This document shows positions 40,774 through 49,515 of a DNA stretch of 64,000 nt, piece by piece. Source of the DNA: Puniceicoccaceae bacterium Marseille-Q1082. Lineage in GTDB: Bacteria > Verrucomicrobiota > Verrucomicrobiia > Opitutales > Intestinicryptomonadaceae. The translations under genes were made by a program, and so were the position numbers. The stretch lies in NCBI GenBank assembly GCA_904424815.1, contig CAJGBI010000001.1:1321671-1385670 (forward strand). The letters run 5' to 3'. Every line of letters begins with the position of its first letter. Within the stretch, counting starts at the first letter, position 1. The notes beneath the pieces are model-generated. The model worked only from the letters and a program-made list of their open reading frames with translations, searched no databases and was not told where the DNA came from.

Positions 40774-41814
40774 ATGTTGAAAGAGGCATCAGACAGGTTT
40801 TACGGGGCGTGGTGGGGAGCGTTTTTAGGAGACGCCGCCGCGATGCCCACACACGGCTTTTCGAGCGAAAAGCTGTTGCACGAAGATTATGGCGAAGTGA
40901 AAGAGTTCAAGGCGCCCAAGCCGACGCATCCGGAGAGCGTGCTCAGGACTATTCCCGCGCCGATTCTCCCGCCGGAGTTCGACTACATAGGCGAAACGCG
41001 CCGCCATCTGTGGAGAGAGAGGGACGCGCACCCCCACTGCGGCATGGACGCCGGCGAGAACACCCTGCCGGTTTACCTCGCGCTGCACTTGGCGGTGTCC
41101 ATGTGCGAAAGGGGGGGATTCGACATAGACGACTGGATGGAGCGGTACAGGCTCGTGATGACAACCCCGGGCGGACACCGCGACACTTTCATTCCGAGCG
41201 TGCACCGAAAATATTTTGAAAACCTCGCGACCGGCAAGGATCCCGAAGCCAACGGCTGCCCGGAGGCGCATATGGGCGACATCGCGACCTTCGCGCCGCT
41301 CATGCTGTTTATAATGCGCAATCCGGAGAAGTCGCAAATGGGGCTCTACCGCGCGCTGAAAAAGTTTTCGAGCGGCGAATCCGCGTACTCTGCGGCGTTT
41401 TTCATCGCGGAACTGCTATCGCTCGTAATAAAGGGCGACTCAATAGAAACCGCCATTTATGAAAAGATGACGCCCGACCGCCACTTTTCGCTGGCGTTCC
41501 CCTACCGAAGGTGGATAAAAAACCGCGACGACGCGCAGGCGGTAAACTCGACGGGCATATTCGCGACCGTTGACGAGGGCCTGCCGCTTAGCCTGTACAT
41601 CTGCCTGAAATACGGCGGGGATTTTTCCGCCGCGATATTCGCAAACGCGAACATCGGCGGGGAATCCACGGGGCGCGGGGTGGTGATCGGAATGCTCGCG
41701 GGCGCGCAGGCGGGTTTTTCAAGACTGCCGCAGGATTTGATCGCGCGCCTGAAATATGCGGGGGAAATCCAGGCGGTCGGCGACATGCTCCACAAGCTCG
41801 TCGCTGGCGTCTGA
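40774..41814 (+). CDS. ADP-ribosylglycohydrolase-family protein with altered metal motifs
   Basis: A 346-residue helical protein of the ARH/DraG fold. The N-terminal GAFLGDAAAMPTH (15-27) and the late NANIGGESTGRGVVIGMLAGA (near 295-315) occupy the positions of the Mg2+-binding TDDT and GGDTDT motifs of ADP-ribosyl hydrolases. Here the second acidic cluster reads GGEST and the first appears as GMDAGENTL (near 90), so the usual Asp pairs are partly replaced by Glu. It may hydrolyse a related N- or O-glycosidic bond rather than ADP-ribose. It has a strong promoter and a ribosome-binding site. Confidence 0.78.
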   Translation: MLKEASDRFYGAWWGAFLGDAAAMPTHGFSSEKLLHEDYGEVKEFKAPKPTHPESVLRTIPAPILPPEFDYIGETRRHLWRERDAHPHCGMDAGENTLPVYLALHLAVSMCERGGFDIDDWMERYRLVMTTPGGHRDTFIPSVHRKYFENLATGKDPEANGCPEAHMGDIATFAPLMLFIMRNPEKSQMGLYRALKKFSSGESAYSAAFFIAELLSLVIKGDSIETAIYEKMTPDRHFSLAFPYRRWIKNRDDAQAVNSTGIFATVDEGLPLSLYICLKYGGDFSAAIFANANIGGESTGRGVVIGMLAGAQAGFSRLPQDLIARLKYAGEIQAVGDMLHKLVAGV

Positions 41815-41849
41815 CGATCCGGCGGAACTCCGCGCGCGCCAAAAAACTC

Positions 41850-41877
41850 TTGACGCGCCGTGCGGCGATTCTACCAT
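41850..41877 (+). promoter_or_regulatory. Sigma70-like promoter for the ferredoxin gene
   Basis: TTGACG (41850-41855), 16-base spacer, TACCAT (41872-41877). The ATG at 41889 follows after 11 bases, leaving at most a ~5-base leader. Confidence 0.55.
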
Positions 41878-41888
41878 TTTCAGGCATT

Positions 41889-42119
41889 ATGGCAGACAAA
41901 AACGAAAAAAACGAATTCAATGTAGCCGGCAAATTTTATGTCGACTCCCAGTGCATAGGTTGCGCTTTGTGCACCTCGACGGCCGAAGGGCTTTTTGAAA
42001 TGAGCGACTCCGGTTGCGCGTTCGTGGCCAAGCAGCCCTCGAGCGACGACGAAACCGCCCTTTGCACGGAAGCGATGGAATCCTGCCCCGTGCAGGCCAT
42101 CGGCGACGACGGCGAATAA
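41889..42119 (+). CDS. Single-cluster [4Fe-4S] ferredoxin
   Basis: A 76-residue ferredoxin. The cluster ligands are Cys22, Cys25, Cys28 (CIGCALC) and Cys66 (SCPVQAI). Cys43 and Cys59 are extra and could form a disulfide, as in some monocluster ferredoxins. The length fits the single-cluster type (Pyrococcus/Thermotoga-like) rather than the 2[4Fe-4S] clostridial type. It carries low-potential electrons in the cytoplasm; the partner is not evident from neighbours. It has its own promoter and terminator, so it is monocistronic. Confidence 0.9.
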   Translation: MADKNEKNEFNVAGKFYVDSQCIGCALCTSTAEGLFEMSDSGCAFVAKQPSSDDETALCTEAMESCPVQAIGDDGE

Positions 42120-42170
42120 GTTTTTTAGATTTCCAAAAATTTTCCGGCTTAGGCAAAGCCGAAAGCCGCA

Positions 42171-42200
42171 AATCCCGAACCGCTTGGGTTCGGGATTTTT
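42171..42200 (+). terminator. Rho-independent terminator after the ferredoxin gene
   Basis: AATCCCGAACC (42171-42181) and GGTTCGGGATT (42187-42197) form an 11-bp perfect stem with a 5-base loop and a T run. Confidence 0.88.
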
Positions 42201-42393
42201 GTTTCTTCTCAATCCGCGCCGCATGGGAATGGCTGAAAACGCAGCCGAAATCGGGTGGCGGCAAAACCCGCGCACGCTCGCCAGAATGTCGGCGCGGGGC
42301 AGGGAATTTTTAGTCGCAGAAACCGGCATTAAGCGGGCGAAAATAAAGCGGAGGCGGAGCGCGGGGAAAAATGATTTCAAATTTAGAAATTGC

Positions 42394-42420
42394 TTGACTG
42401 TCTTAATTATAGCATATAGT
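42394..42420 (+). promoter_or_regulatory. Promoter-like boxes 9 bases before the PEP-CTERM gene
   Basis: TTGACT (42394-42399), a short 15-base spacer, TATAGT (42415-42420). The ATG at 42430 would be at or next to the transcription start. Confidence 0.45.
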
Positions 42421-42429
42421 GGCATTATT

Positions 42430-44031
42430 ATGAAATATATTCCTCATATCTCCCTGCCGTTTTTGGCGCCGTTTTTCATTTCGCTTTCCGCCGCGGCGGA
42501 AACCTATTACTACTGGGGCGACGCTGCCTACGGAAGCATGCCGGTATTCGGCGCATCCGCATGGAGCTCGTCGAGTTCAGAATACGTCGCCATTCCCGAG
42601 GACACAAACGTAAACTCCCCCGACGCCAACTGGGTGTTCGACTACGACGCCCATCTGCCCGTCGCCCACAGAAGAGAGGGCATTTATTTCAATATCATAG
42701 ACCAACCTTTCATAAACATAGCGTCGCTTTCCGTCTTAAACTACAATTATACTGCCATAGACTATGTTTCGGGCGATTCCGTCGTTTCAGGTGGAGACGC
42801 AAAAACCCTGTTTATCTCAAACACCGAAGGCGCCTATTGGAGCATAGGCGAATTCACGTTTACGGGCGGTTCTTCCGACAGGGTGCTTGTGTTCGGTTCG
42901 GCAAGTGTTAACTCAAACCAGCCGGAAGTGACTTTAGGAACCGTCAATATCGGCAGCGAAGACGCGTACGCGAATATCCAGTTCGGCGGCGACGCGGCGG
43001 GCGTATGCAAAATGACCGCCGGCGACAATATCGGCCAAGACACAACTATGATGGAATCCGCATGCATGAAGTATCTCACCGTCACGGGAGATTTCAACAT
43101 ATACGGGAATTCCGTAGTGAGCTTCAATGTGTGGAACGAAGACACATCCGTCGTCCACTCCGAAAATATGCCGGATATAGCTATCGACGGTGTCGTCAGA
43201 ATGACGCCGTCGTCCGACGGAAAGCTCCCTACCCTAAACCTTCTCAACAGGGTCGGGACAGTAAGCTGGCATTCAGCAAAACCCGCCCCGGGCGCCACCA
43301 ACACTTTTATAAAGATAGGCGGTCTCGACGGCCGGGGAAATCTGTCGAACAACTCGCAAACGCTCGACGCGAGCACCGTAAAGCTCATCTTCACCAACAA
43401 GGAGGACTGCGATTTCTCCGGCACTTTCACAGAAAACCGCTCCGACTCCATAAAGACCGTAATGAGCGTAAAAATGGCGGGCGAAAACGGAAAGAAGCAG
43501 ATTATCCGCGCGGACTCCGCCTTTACCGGAACCGTCGAAGTCGAGAGCGGAACCCTCATAATCCACAGTTCGACTGCCCTCGGCAAGCTCACAATGACCG
43601 GCGGCGGCTTCGGCGGCATAGAGGGCGGAGTGACCGTCTCCGGCGCCGAATGGTTTGGCGGGGACATAGTTTTCCACAACACCGAAACTTTCTTCGGGGG
43701 GCTCGCCGACAAGATTACCATTGATGGGACTTTCACAAAGTCCGCCGAGGGGAAAATAGGCGTGGACTTTTCAGGGCTCGACGCCTCCGGACTGATAGAC
43801 GAAGGCAACAACGTGTTCGACCTGATAACCGCCAACGCCCTGGAAGGCTCGTTTTCGTCCGACGCGAACGACGACTTTGAAGCCAAGAACCTGCTGAACG
43901 CGATAGCGGACTTCGCGTGGGTCGGCAACACCCTCACCGTCACCTTCTCGCAGGTGCCCGAACCCGCAGCTGTCGCCGCCCTCATCGGAGCGTTCGCCCT
44001 CGGCGTTGCCGCGTGGCGCAGGAGGAGATAG
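42430..44031 (+). CDS. PEP-CTERM sorted, autotransporter-repeat-like surface protein
   Basis: A 533-residue protein with a signal peptide (YIPHISLPFLAPFFISLSAAA), a long beta-rich passenger with a PATR-like repeat (SGTLIIHSSTALGKLTMTGGG), and a C-terminal VPEP motif followed by a hydrophobic helix and an Arg cluster (AAWRRRR). The last is the PEP-CTERM tripartite signal processed by exosortase and associated with EPS-producing bacteria. The protein probably ends at the surface or in the extracellular matrix. No exosortase gene is in the window. The start is chosen at the signal peptide; the upstream frame contains the ferredoxin terminator. Confidence 0.85.
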   Translation: MKYIPHISLPFLAPFFISLSAAAETYYYWGDAAYGSMPVFGASAWSSSSSEYVAIPEDTNVNSPDANWVFDYDAHLPVAHRREGIYFNIIDQPFINIASLSVLNYNYTAIDYVSGDSVVSGGDAKTLFISNTEGAYWSIGEFTFTGGSSDRVLVFGSASVNSNQPEVTLGTVNIGSEDAYANIQFGGDAAGVCKMTAGDNIGQDTTMMESACMKYLTVTGDFNIYGNSVVSFNVWNEDTSVVHSENMPDIAIDGVVRMTPSSDGKLPTLNLLNRVGTVSWHSAKPAPGATNTFIKIGGLDGRGNLSNNSQTLDASTVKLIFTNKEDCDFSGTFTENRSDSIKTVMSVKMAGENGKKQIIRADSAFTGTVEVESGTLIIHSSTALGKLTMTGGGFGGIEGGVTVSGAEWFGGDIVFHNTETFFGGLADKITIDGTFTKSAEGKIGVDFSGLDASGLIDEGNNVFDLITANALEGSFSSDANDDFEAKNLLNAIADFAWVGNTLTVTFSQVPEPAAVAALIGAFALGVAAWRRRR

Positions 44032-44043
44032 TTATCTTGATAT

Positions 44044-44066
44044 GAGGGGGTCTGTGCGACCCCCTC
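44044..44066. terminator. Hairpin after the PEP-CTERM gene
   Basis: GAGGGGGTC (44044-44052) and GACCCCCTC (44058-44066) form a perfect 9-bp stem 12 bases after the stop codon. It lacks a T run, so it may be a repeat hairpin that also stops transcripts. Confidence 0.5.
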
Positions 44067-44087
44067 ATACTCCCCCGCAGGCGCGAG

Positions 44088-44151
44088 GCGCGCCGGCCAT
44101 TGAAGGGGCTGACGCCCCTTACGGCGATTGCCTTGCAATACGCCTATCCCC
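44088..44151. repeat. Dispersed hairpin repeat, copy 2
   Basis: This segment has the same order of boxes as 14779-14834: GCGCGCC-GGCCATT, TACGGCGATTGC, an ATTGC-CTT-GCAAT hairpin and ATCCCC. An inserted AAGGGGC-TGAC-GCCCCTT hairpin takes the place of a different stretch in copy 1. Confidence 0.6.
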
Positions 44152-44244
44152 TTTGTGGTTACGGATAATAGTGGTTAAAAAGAAGTGTATTTAAATTGGG
44201 GATTGGTTATATGCCAAAGTAAAACCCGATACCCGAGTTTCATT

Positions 44245-44292
44245 AGCCGTTTATTTGTTTGCGCGCGGCGCAAAGGCAAATAAACGGCTTTT
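44245..44292. terminator. Long bidirectional hairpin
   Basis: AGCCGTTTATTTG (44245-44257) pairs with CAAATAAACGGCT (44277-44289), with an inner TTTGCGC-GCG-GCGCAAA stem. T residues follow on the plus strand. It lies between the PEP-CTERM gene and the convergent MFS gene. Confidence 0.75.
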
Positions 44293-44297
44293 CTCTT

Positions 44298-44320
44298 CCG
44301 CAACGGCTTCGCCGTTGCGG
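44298..44320. repeat. Perfect 10-bp hairpin with TTC loop
   Basis: CCGCAACGGC-TTC-GCCGTTGCGG, only 6 bases beyond the previous hairpin. The TTC loop is shared with the hairpin in the 14779-14834 repeat. Role unknown. Confidence 0.5.
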
Positions 44321-44460
44321 CGTTGCTTTAAGTTTGCCGTAATCCGAAATTGGCGGGGTGCGGATTAAAGCGGCAGAAGATGCGGAGGAAAGTTTTCGTC
44401 GGGTGTTAAAAATTTGCCCCGCATGGAATTTTTTGCGCGCATTCCGCAGGTTCATTAATT

Positions 44461-45717
44461 TTAATCCCGCAGAGTGCGGTAAGCAAGATACGTCACAAAA
44501 AATGAAACGAGCGTGCAAAACAGCACCCACTCGAAAAATCCGGCATACCCGAGGAATTCCTGAACAGCCCCGCTGAAAAACCCGGGCGCCATTATGCCGA
44601 GCGCCATAAACGACGTGTATATCGCATAGGCCGACGTCTTGTTTTCCCCTTCTGAAGCGCGCATGAGATACACCATATAGCCCGCGAACCCAAAGCCGTA
44701 CCCGAACTGCTCAAAACATATCAGCGCCGCAATTTCCGCGAGCGATTCCGGCAGCGCATACGCCATGTAAACGTAGATTGCATTCGGCGCGTTCATCGCT
44801 ATCGCCATCGGCAAAAGCGCCCTTTTCAAACCCGTTTTCGATACCAAAATTCCGCCGAGCACGCCCCCGCAAAGAAGGGCCGCCGGCGCCGCCGCGCCGT
44901 ACACCAAGCCTATGCTTTCGAGCGGCAGCCCGAGCCCCCCGACCTCGCGGCCGTGGTAGAGAAACGGCTGGACGATTTTCAAAAGCTGCGCTTCCGCAAA
45001 CCTGTAAAACAGCACGAACGCGAGAATCGAAACTATACCCTTGCGCGCGAAAAATTCCGCGAAAGCCTTCCGCATATTTGCCGCTACCAGACGCGCGGAG
45101 GAACCGGCGCGCGGGGCGTCGGAAGCCGGAGCGGGCAAAACCTTTGAAAAATACGCCGCCGACATCGCCGCTATCGCCGCGCACAGAAGAAACGCCACCG
45201 CCCATCCGCCCGCGGCGGAGTCGAAGAAATCCCTGCATCTGCCCGCTATCACGAGCGTCGCGCCCTGCCCGAACAAAACCGCCGCCCTGTAAAAGGCGTT
45301 GCGTATGCCTACGAAAAACGACTGCGACTTTTCGTCGAGCGCGAGCATGTAAAATCCGTCGGCGGCGATGTCGAAGGTCGCCGACGCGAACCCGAGCGTC
45401 CAGAACATCAGCGCGCTCGCGGCTATCCACCGCGGCATAAAGCCCGCCGCCGCAAGCCCCGCAAAACACGCCGCAAAAACCGCCGAGCAGAACAGAATCC
45501 ACCCGCGCTTGGAGGACACCGAATCTACGAACGGCCCCCACAGCCCCTTCAAAAACCACGGGAGATACAGCCCGCTTGTGAGCATCGCCGCCTGCGCGTT
45601 GCCCACGCCCATTGACATGTAGTAGCCGACGGAAAGCGAGGCTACCACCGCGTTCGGCAGGCCTTCTATAAAATAAAGCGGGGGCACCCAGGCCCAGTGC
45701 GAACGGGTTTTTTGCAT
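44461..45717 (-). CDS. MFS transporter, AmpG (muropeptide permease)-like
   Basis: A 418-residue inner-membrane protein with about 12 helices. The opening WVPPLYFIEGLPNAVVASLSVGYYMSMGV and LPWFLKGLWGPFVD are the AmpG-type signature, and an Asp in ATFDIAADGF fits helix 5. AmpG carries anhydro-muropeptides into the cytoplasm for cell-wall recycling. Relatives in Bacteroidetes and Verrucomicrobiota often sit with glycosidases and could move other glycans. The start MQKTRSHW at 45717 is used since the upstream frame is low-complexity and Arg-rich. Confidence 0.82.
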   Translation of the reverse strand: MQKTRSHWAWVPPLYFIEGLPNAVVASLSVGYYMSMGVGNAQAAMLTSGLYLPWFLKGLWGPFVDSVSSKRGWILFCSAVFAACFAGLAAAGFMPRWIAASALMFWTLGFASATFDIAADGFYMLALDEKSQSFFVGIRNAFYRAAVLFGQGATLVIAGRCRDFFDSAAGGWAVAFLLCAAIAAMSAAYFSKVLPAPASDAPRAGSSARLVAANMRKAFAEFFARKGIVSILAFVLFYRFAEAQLLKIVQPFLYHGREVGGLGLPLESIGLVYGAAAPAALLCGGVLGGILVSKTGLKRALLPMAIAMNAPNAIYVYMAYALPESLAEIAALICFEQFGYGFGFAGYMVYLMRASEGENKTSAYAIYTSFMALGIMAPGFFSGAVQEFLGYAGFFEWVLFCTLVSFFVTYLAYRTLRD

Positions 45718-46343
45718 AAATTTAGGAGTCCGCCGGCGCGCGGTTCGCGTCCGGAATAATAAAAAAGCCGCTCCGAATCCGCCGGACCGGCAAAATGGGA
45801 ACCCCCGGAATTGCCGTCTTGCCGGATTGGTTTCGCAGCCTCCAAAAGAAGAGGTGGGTGCTTCCGCCGCGGCTTCTGTCTTCCGCAATCGAAGGCGGCC
45901 TGACATCCGCCGCAACCGGGTCGAGCTCCCGTATTATTGTCATTAAGGCGGGGAACCGGTAGGGCAGTCTCGAACATTCCAGAGGTTCTGCAAGTTTTAT
46001 CCCACGCGCGCGCGCATTTTGCAACAAAATTTTTAAAGCGCATTTCAAATCCGCCCCAATTTGACCGCGGCGGAAGCGGAAAGGGGGCGCCACCCCGCCC
46101 CCCAATATTCCGAAATTCCGCGGGGATTTCCGCCCGAGCGTCAAGCTATTAAAAAAAAAGTTCCGCACAGGGCGCCCCCCGCCCGCCTATGCGAAATCCT
46201 CAAAAGGCAAAACCCGTAAAATTTACCGATTTAAAGATGGAAAACTGCGGAGAAAAAAAACGCAAGCCGGACTGTCGGGGAAAGCGCGGGAAACCCCGAA
46301 TTTTGGCTTTGCAATCGCGCCCGCGCCCGCGCAGAATGGGCGC
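45718..46343. other. Intergenic, no supported gene
   Basis: About 625 bases. A 148-codon minus-strand frame (45722-46168) lacks recognisable domains and a plausible start, and is not called. No RNA gene or terminator was recognised. Confidence 0.5.
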
Positions 46344-47012
46344 ATGTTAAAGAAGATTTCGCAGGCCCGCCGAAAGCTTGGCGGATTTTGGCCGCTGTTG
46401 CTCTGGCTGCCCGCGCTATGGGCGGGAAAGGCAATCTTTTTCGCCGCCGCCGGAACGCTCGCCGACGCCCAAAAGTTTTTCGAGTTCGACCCCAACGCGC
46501 CGGAGGCCTCCATAGACGGAATCCTGTTCCGCTCGACGGCGTATTGCGTATTTTTTATCCCAACTTTCGCCTACGCGCTTTTCGTGCGCTTCGTCTCTCC
46601 GCGCGAAACGCGCTTTGAAAAGCTCGCGTTTTCGCTTCCGCTGGCGGCGCTCTTTGCGGCGGAAGGGGTTATCGCCCTAAGCGTTGCATTTTCAACGGCC
46701 GACGCGGCGCGCGCAATCGGCTGGGGCACCGGTTTCGCGGCGGCGCTGTGCGCGGAAATGGCCGCACTGTTCGGGGGGATGTGGCTATTCAGGCTCTACG
46801 CGAATCCGCGCAACTCCGGCTTTGCGGCGTCCCTCGGATTTTTGTGCGTCGGCGGGGCGCTCGCGTCGCTGGTCGCCGCCGCATACCTCGACGGACTTTG
46901 GGCGCACGCCTATCTGGTTTTCGTGTCAGTCGCGGGCGCGGCATTCGCGGCTGACATCTCGTTCAGGGGAATGGCGTACAAAATTCTCGCTCGCGCATTT
47001 CGGGCGGAATAG
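46344..47012 (+). CDS. Six-helix membrane protein of unknown function
   Basis: A 222-residue protein with about six hydrophobic segments (20-38, 68-86, 96-116, 124-150, 160-182, 188-206). No family recognised. Charged Arg/Glu residues between helices 2 and 3 (FVSPRETRFEK) suggest a cytoplasmic loop. It ends 61 bases before the convergent queE gene. Membrane localisation is the only firm statement. Confidence 0.7.
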   Translation: MLKKISQARRKLGGFWPLLLWLPALWAGKAIFFAAAGTLADAQKFFEFDPNAPEASIDGILFRSTAYCVFFIPTFAYALFVRFVSPRETRFEKLAFSLPLAALFAAEGVIALSVAFSTADAARAIGWGTGFAAALCAEMAALFGGMWLFRLYANPRNSGFAASLGFLCVGGALASLVAAAYLDGLWAHAYLVFVSVAGAAFAADISFRGMAYKILARAFRAE

Positions 47013-47073
47013 GGGCGCGCGTTTTGAGCGGGCAAAAACCGCCGGCGGAATTTGCCTATTCCCCGCCAGCCCG

Positions 47074-47694
47074 CTAACGCGCGCGGTAGAGCTTGTGCAC
47101 CTGCCAGCCGACCCTCCATCGCCCCCCGCGCGATACCGCAAATTCGCAGAGCGCCCCGAGCAGCCTTTCGTCTACCGACCGCGACCACTCCGGATGCAGC
47201 CAAAACGCCTTCGCCCTCCCCGCCCCCTCCGCGAGCCTTTCGCAGTCCGATAGCTCCCGCGGGTCGGAAATTATGAATTTGAGCTCGTCCGCCCGCGCGA
47301 GCGAATCCGCGCGCGGCGGGCAAAACAGCTTCGGACTGAGCGCGACCCACGCGAAATTCGCCCCGCGCCCCTCGGGTATGGGAAGCGTTCCGGAGGTTTC
47401 AAGATGCGCGGAAACAGAGCGCGCAGAAAGCTCGCGCAGAAGCGGGCGGAGGTCGTAAAGGCACGGCTCCCCGCCGGTGACGACCGCGATTTCCGCGCCG
47501 GAATCCAGGGCGGCGCCGGCGATTTCCCGCGCCGAGAGGGTTTCAGGCGCCGCGCCCTCCCACGCGCTTTTGCTGTCGCACCAGCCGCACTTCACGTTGC
47601 AGCCGAAAAGCCGTATGAAATATGCCCTTCTGCCCGAGTGGATTCCCTCGCCCTGAAAGGACAGGAATTTTTCGGCTATCGCAAACCCGCCCAT
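47074..47694 (-). CDS. queE: 7-carboxy-7-deazaguanine synthase (radical SAM)
   Basis: A 206-residue radical SAM enzyme of queuosine synthesis that converts 6-carboxytetrahydropterin to 7-carboxy-7-deazaguanine. It has the N-terminal FLSFQGEGIHSGRRAYFIRL, the substrate-binding QGEG motif, the cluster cysteines Cys32, Cys36 and Cys39 (CNVKCGWC) and the TGGEP motif. It follows queD by 16 bases in a minus-strand operon, and an M20 dipeptidase gene is upstream. queC, queF and tgt are not in the window. Confidence 0.93.
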   Translation of the reverse strand: MGGFAIAEKFLSFQGEGIHSGRRAYFIRLFGCNVKCGWCDSKSAWEGAAPETLSAREIAGAALDSGAEIAVVTGGEPCLYDLRPLLRELSARSVSAHLETSGTLPIPEGRGANFAWVALSPKLFCPPRADSLARADELKFIISDPRELSDCERLAEGAGRAKAFWLHPEWSRSVDERLLGALCEFAVSRGGRWRVGWQVHKLYRAR

Positions 47695-47710
47695 GGAAAC
47701 GAAAAAGCGC

Positions 47711-48142
47711 TTAGCGCGAGAACGCCGCGGAGTTCTTTTTGTCCTCGCTGACCTCGACGCTCACCACAAACGCGCGTGAGCCGGTCTCGCGCCGGACGAG
47801 AGCGTCGAACACCCCGAAGAGCTCGCGCGCGAGCCCCTCGCACGAGCACTCGTCGCAATAATAAACCTTCCACGCCTCGGGGGCTGCGGCGACGAGCTTA
47901 CGGGCGAGCGGGTCGCCCCTCGAAAGCGCGCAGGCGTGGTCGAGGTTTTCCTCTATCCAAGCCTTCAAAAACTTCAGCTTTCCGAAGTCCACCACAAACC
48001 CGTTCTCGTCGGTGCGCTCGCAGCCGAATGTCACGCGGATGTCCCAGTTGTGGCCGTGGACGAATGAGCAGTGGCCGTCGTGCAGGTGCTGGCGGTGCGC
48101 GAACGGCACGTCGAAATACGTTTTTGTGCAGGTGAGCGTCAC
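47711..48142 (-). CDS. queD: 6-carboxytetrahydropterin synthase
   Basis: A 143-residue QueD enzyme (dihydroneopterin triphosphate to 6-carboxy-tetrahydropterin). Zinc ligands are His16, His29 and His31 (FAHR, HGHNW), the catalytic Cys is Cys25, and the late SCEGLAREL segment carries the conserved Glu. No ATG exists near the normal N-terminus. The start is GTG at 48142, which overlaps the stop codon of the upstream M20 gene by 4 bases (GTGA), so translation is coupled. Confidence 0.9.
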   Translation of the reverse strand: MTLTCTKTYFDVPFAHRQHLHDGHCSFVHGHNWDIRVTFGCERTDENGFVVDFGKLKFLKAWIEENLDHACALSRGDPLARKLVAAAPEAWKVYYCDECSCEGLARELFGVFDALVRRETGSRAFVVSVEVSEDKKNSAAFSR

Positions 48143-49515
48143 TTTGAAATTTCCCCGAAAAACTTTTTGTAATATGCGGTTCCCCTCTCGACCATCGCGA
48201 GCGAAAACCCCTCGTTGGGCGCGTGCAGGTTGTCGTCGGGCGAGAAAAGGCCAGCCATCACGCAGTCGAGGCCAGTCCGCCGCTTTATCGCCGATATGAG
48301 CGGAATGCTCGCGCCCTCGCGCAGGTACAGCGGAGGATTGCCGAAGACCTCTTCCGCGCACTTGTCAACCGCGGCAAACGCCTTTGAGAGCCTCATTCCC
48401 CGCTCCCCGCGCGGCTCGGCCTTCGGATCCACGAAATAGGCGTTGCCGGACGAATCGTTGTCTATAAACGAAAGCTTTACGCCCTTCGGGCACCTGTCGA
48501 GCATGGCGTATTTCACCGCCGCCAAAGCCCTGTCGGTGTCCTGCCCCGCGACCGTGCGGCAGGATATTTTGCAAAAGCATTCGGAGGGTATGATCGACTT
48601 CGACCCCTCGCCCTGGTATCCCCCTCCGGCGCCCGAAAATTCAAGGGTAGGCAGAACGCGCATCGCCTCCGGAACGGAATAGCCCTTCTGGGCGGCGAGA
48701 AAGTCGAGCCCAAGCTGCGCCTTTATGCCGGATTCGTCGAACGGGCTCGCGGCAATCTGCCCCCTCTCCCAGTCGGAGAGTTCCGGCAGCTCCTCGTAAA
48801 ATTCCGGAACGTTCACCAGCCCGTCGGGGGTATGGAGCGACGCGCAGACCTCGAACATCGCGCGGAGAGGATTGTAAACAGCCCCGCCGAACATTCCCGA
48901 GTGGACGTCGGTGTTCGGCCCCCTGAACACGGCTTCAAACCCGCCCATTCCGCGCAGGCCGATAGTCACGATTATCCGTTTTTCGGAGGCGGCGGAAGTG
49001 TCGCTCAAAACCATGTAGTCGTATTGCGAAAACAGCTCCGGACGAGTTTCGACGAGCTTTGAAATCCCGCCGCTGCCGATTTCCTCCTCCCCCTCGACGG
49101 CGATTCCGAAATCTATGTCGGCGTCAGGATTTTCGGACAGAAATTCGGCAATCCCCCCCAGCAGGCAGGAAAACGGCCCCTTGTTGTCTGCGGTTCCGCG
49201 CCCCCAGATTTTTCCGTCCTTCACCGTCGGCTCAAAAGGCGGAGTTTTCCATTTGCCGAGCGGATCGGCGGGCTGGACGTCGTAGTGCCCGTAGCAGAGC
49301 ACGCGCGCCTTCGGCCTGCCCGACGCGCAGTTTCTGCGGGCGAATACGACGGGGTTCCCTCCGGTCTCCATGAGCTCGGAATCAAAGCCGAGCCCCGCCA
49401 GTGTCCGCGAGAGAAATTCGGCGCATTCGCGCGCGCAGGCGGCTTTCGAAGAGTCAGCCGATACGCTTTCAAATTTCACGAGTTTGGATATTAGGCCGAG
49501 CGTGTCGAATTTCAT
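48139..49515 (-). CDS. M20-family dipeptidase
   Basis: A 458-residue cytoplasmic dizinc peptidase of the M20 family. Metal ligands: His77 and Asp79 (YGHYDVQP), bridging Asp110 (GRGTADNKG), Glu144/Glu145 (EGEEEIGSGG) with the general base, and a C-terminal His in DNLHAPNEG. The lid domain starts after ~190. Substrates are probably dipeptides or peptide fragments. Its ATG overlaps the membrane-protein gene's stop (ATGA), and its own stop overlaps the queD start. Confidence 0.93.
   Translation of the reverse strand: MKFDTLGLISKLVKFESVSADSSKAACARECAEFLSRTLAGLGFDSELMETGGNPVVFARRNCASGRPKARVLCYGHYDVQPADPLGKWKTPPFEPTVKDGKIWGRGTADNKGPFSCLLGGIAEFLSENPDADIDFGIAVEGEEEIGSGGISKLVETRPELFSQYDYMVLSDTSAASEKRIIVTIGLRGMGGFEAVFRGPNTDVHSGMFGGAVYNPLRAMFEVCASLHTPDGLVNVPEFYEELPELSDWERGQIAASPFDESGIKAQLGLDFLAAQKGYSVPEAMRVLPTLEFSGAGGGYQGEGSKSIIPSECFCKISCRTVAGQDTDRALAAVKYAMLDRCPKGVKLSFIDNDSSGNAYFVDPKAEPRGERGMRLSKAFAAVDKCAEEVFGNPPLYLREGASIPLISAIKRRTGLDCVMAGLFSPDDNLHAPNEGFSLAMVERGTAYYKKFFGEISK

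Noticed and set aside
45722-46168. A 148-codon minus-strand frame between the MFS gene and the next membrane protein
   Set aside because: No recognisable domain, unusual Arg/Pro composition, no ribosome-binding site; kept as intergenic.
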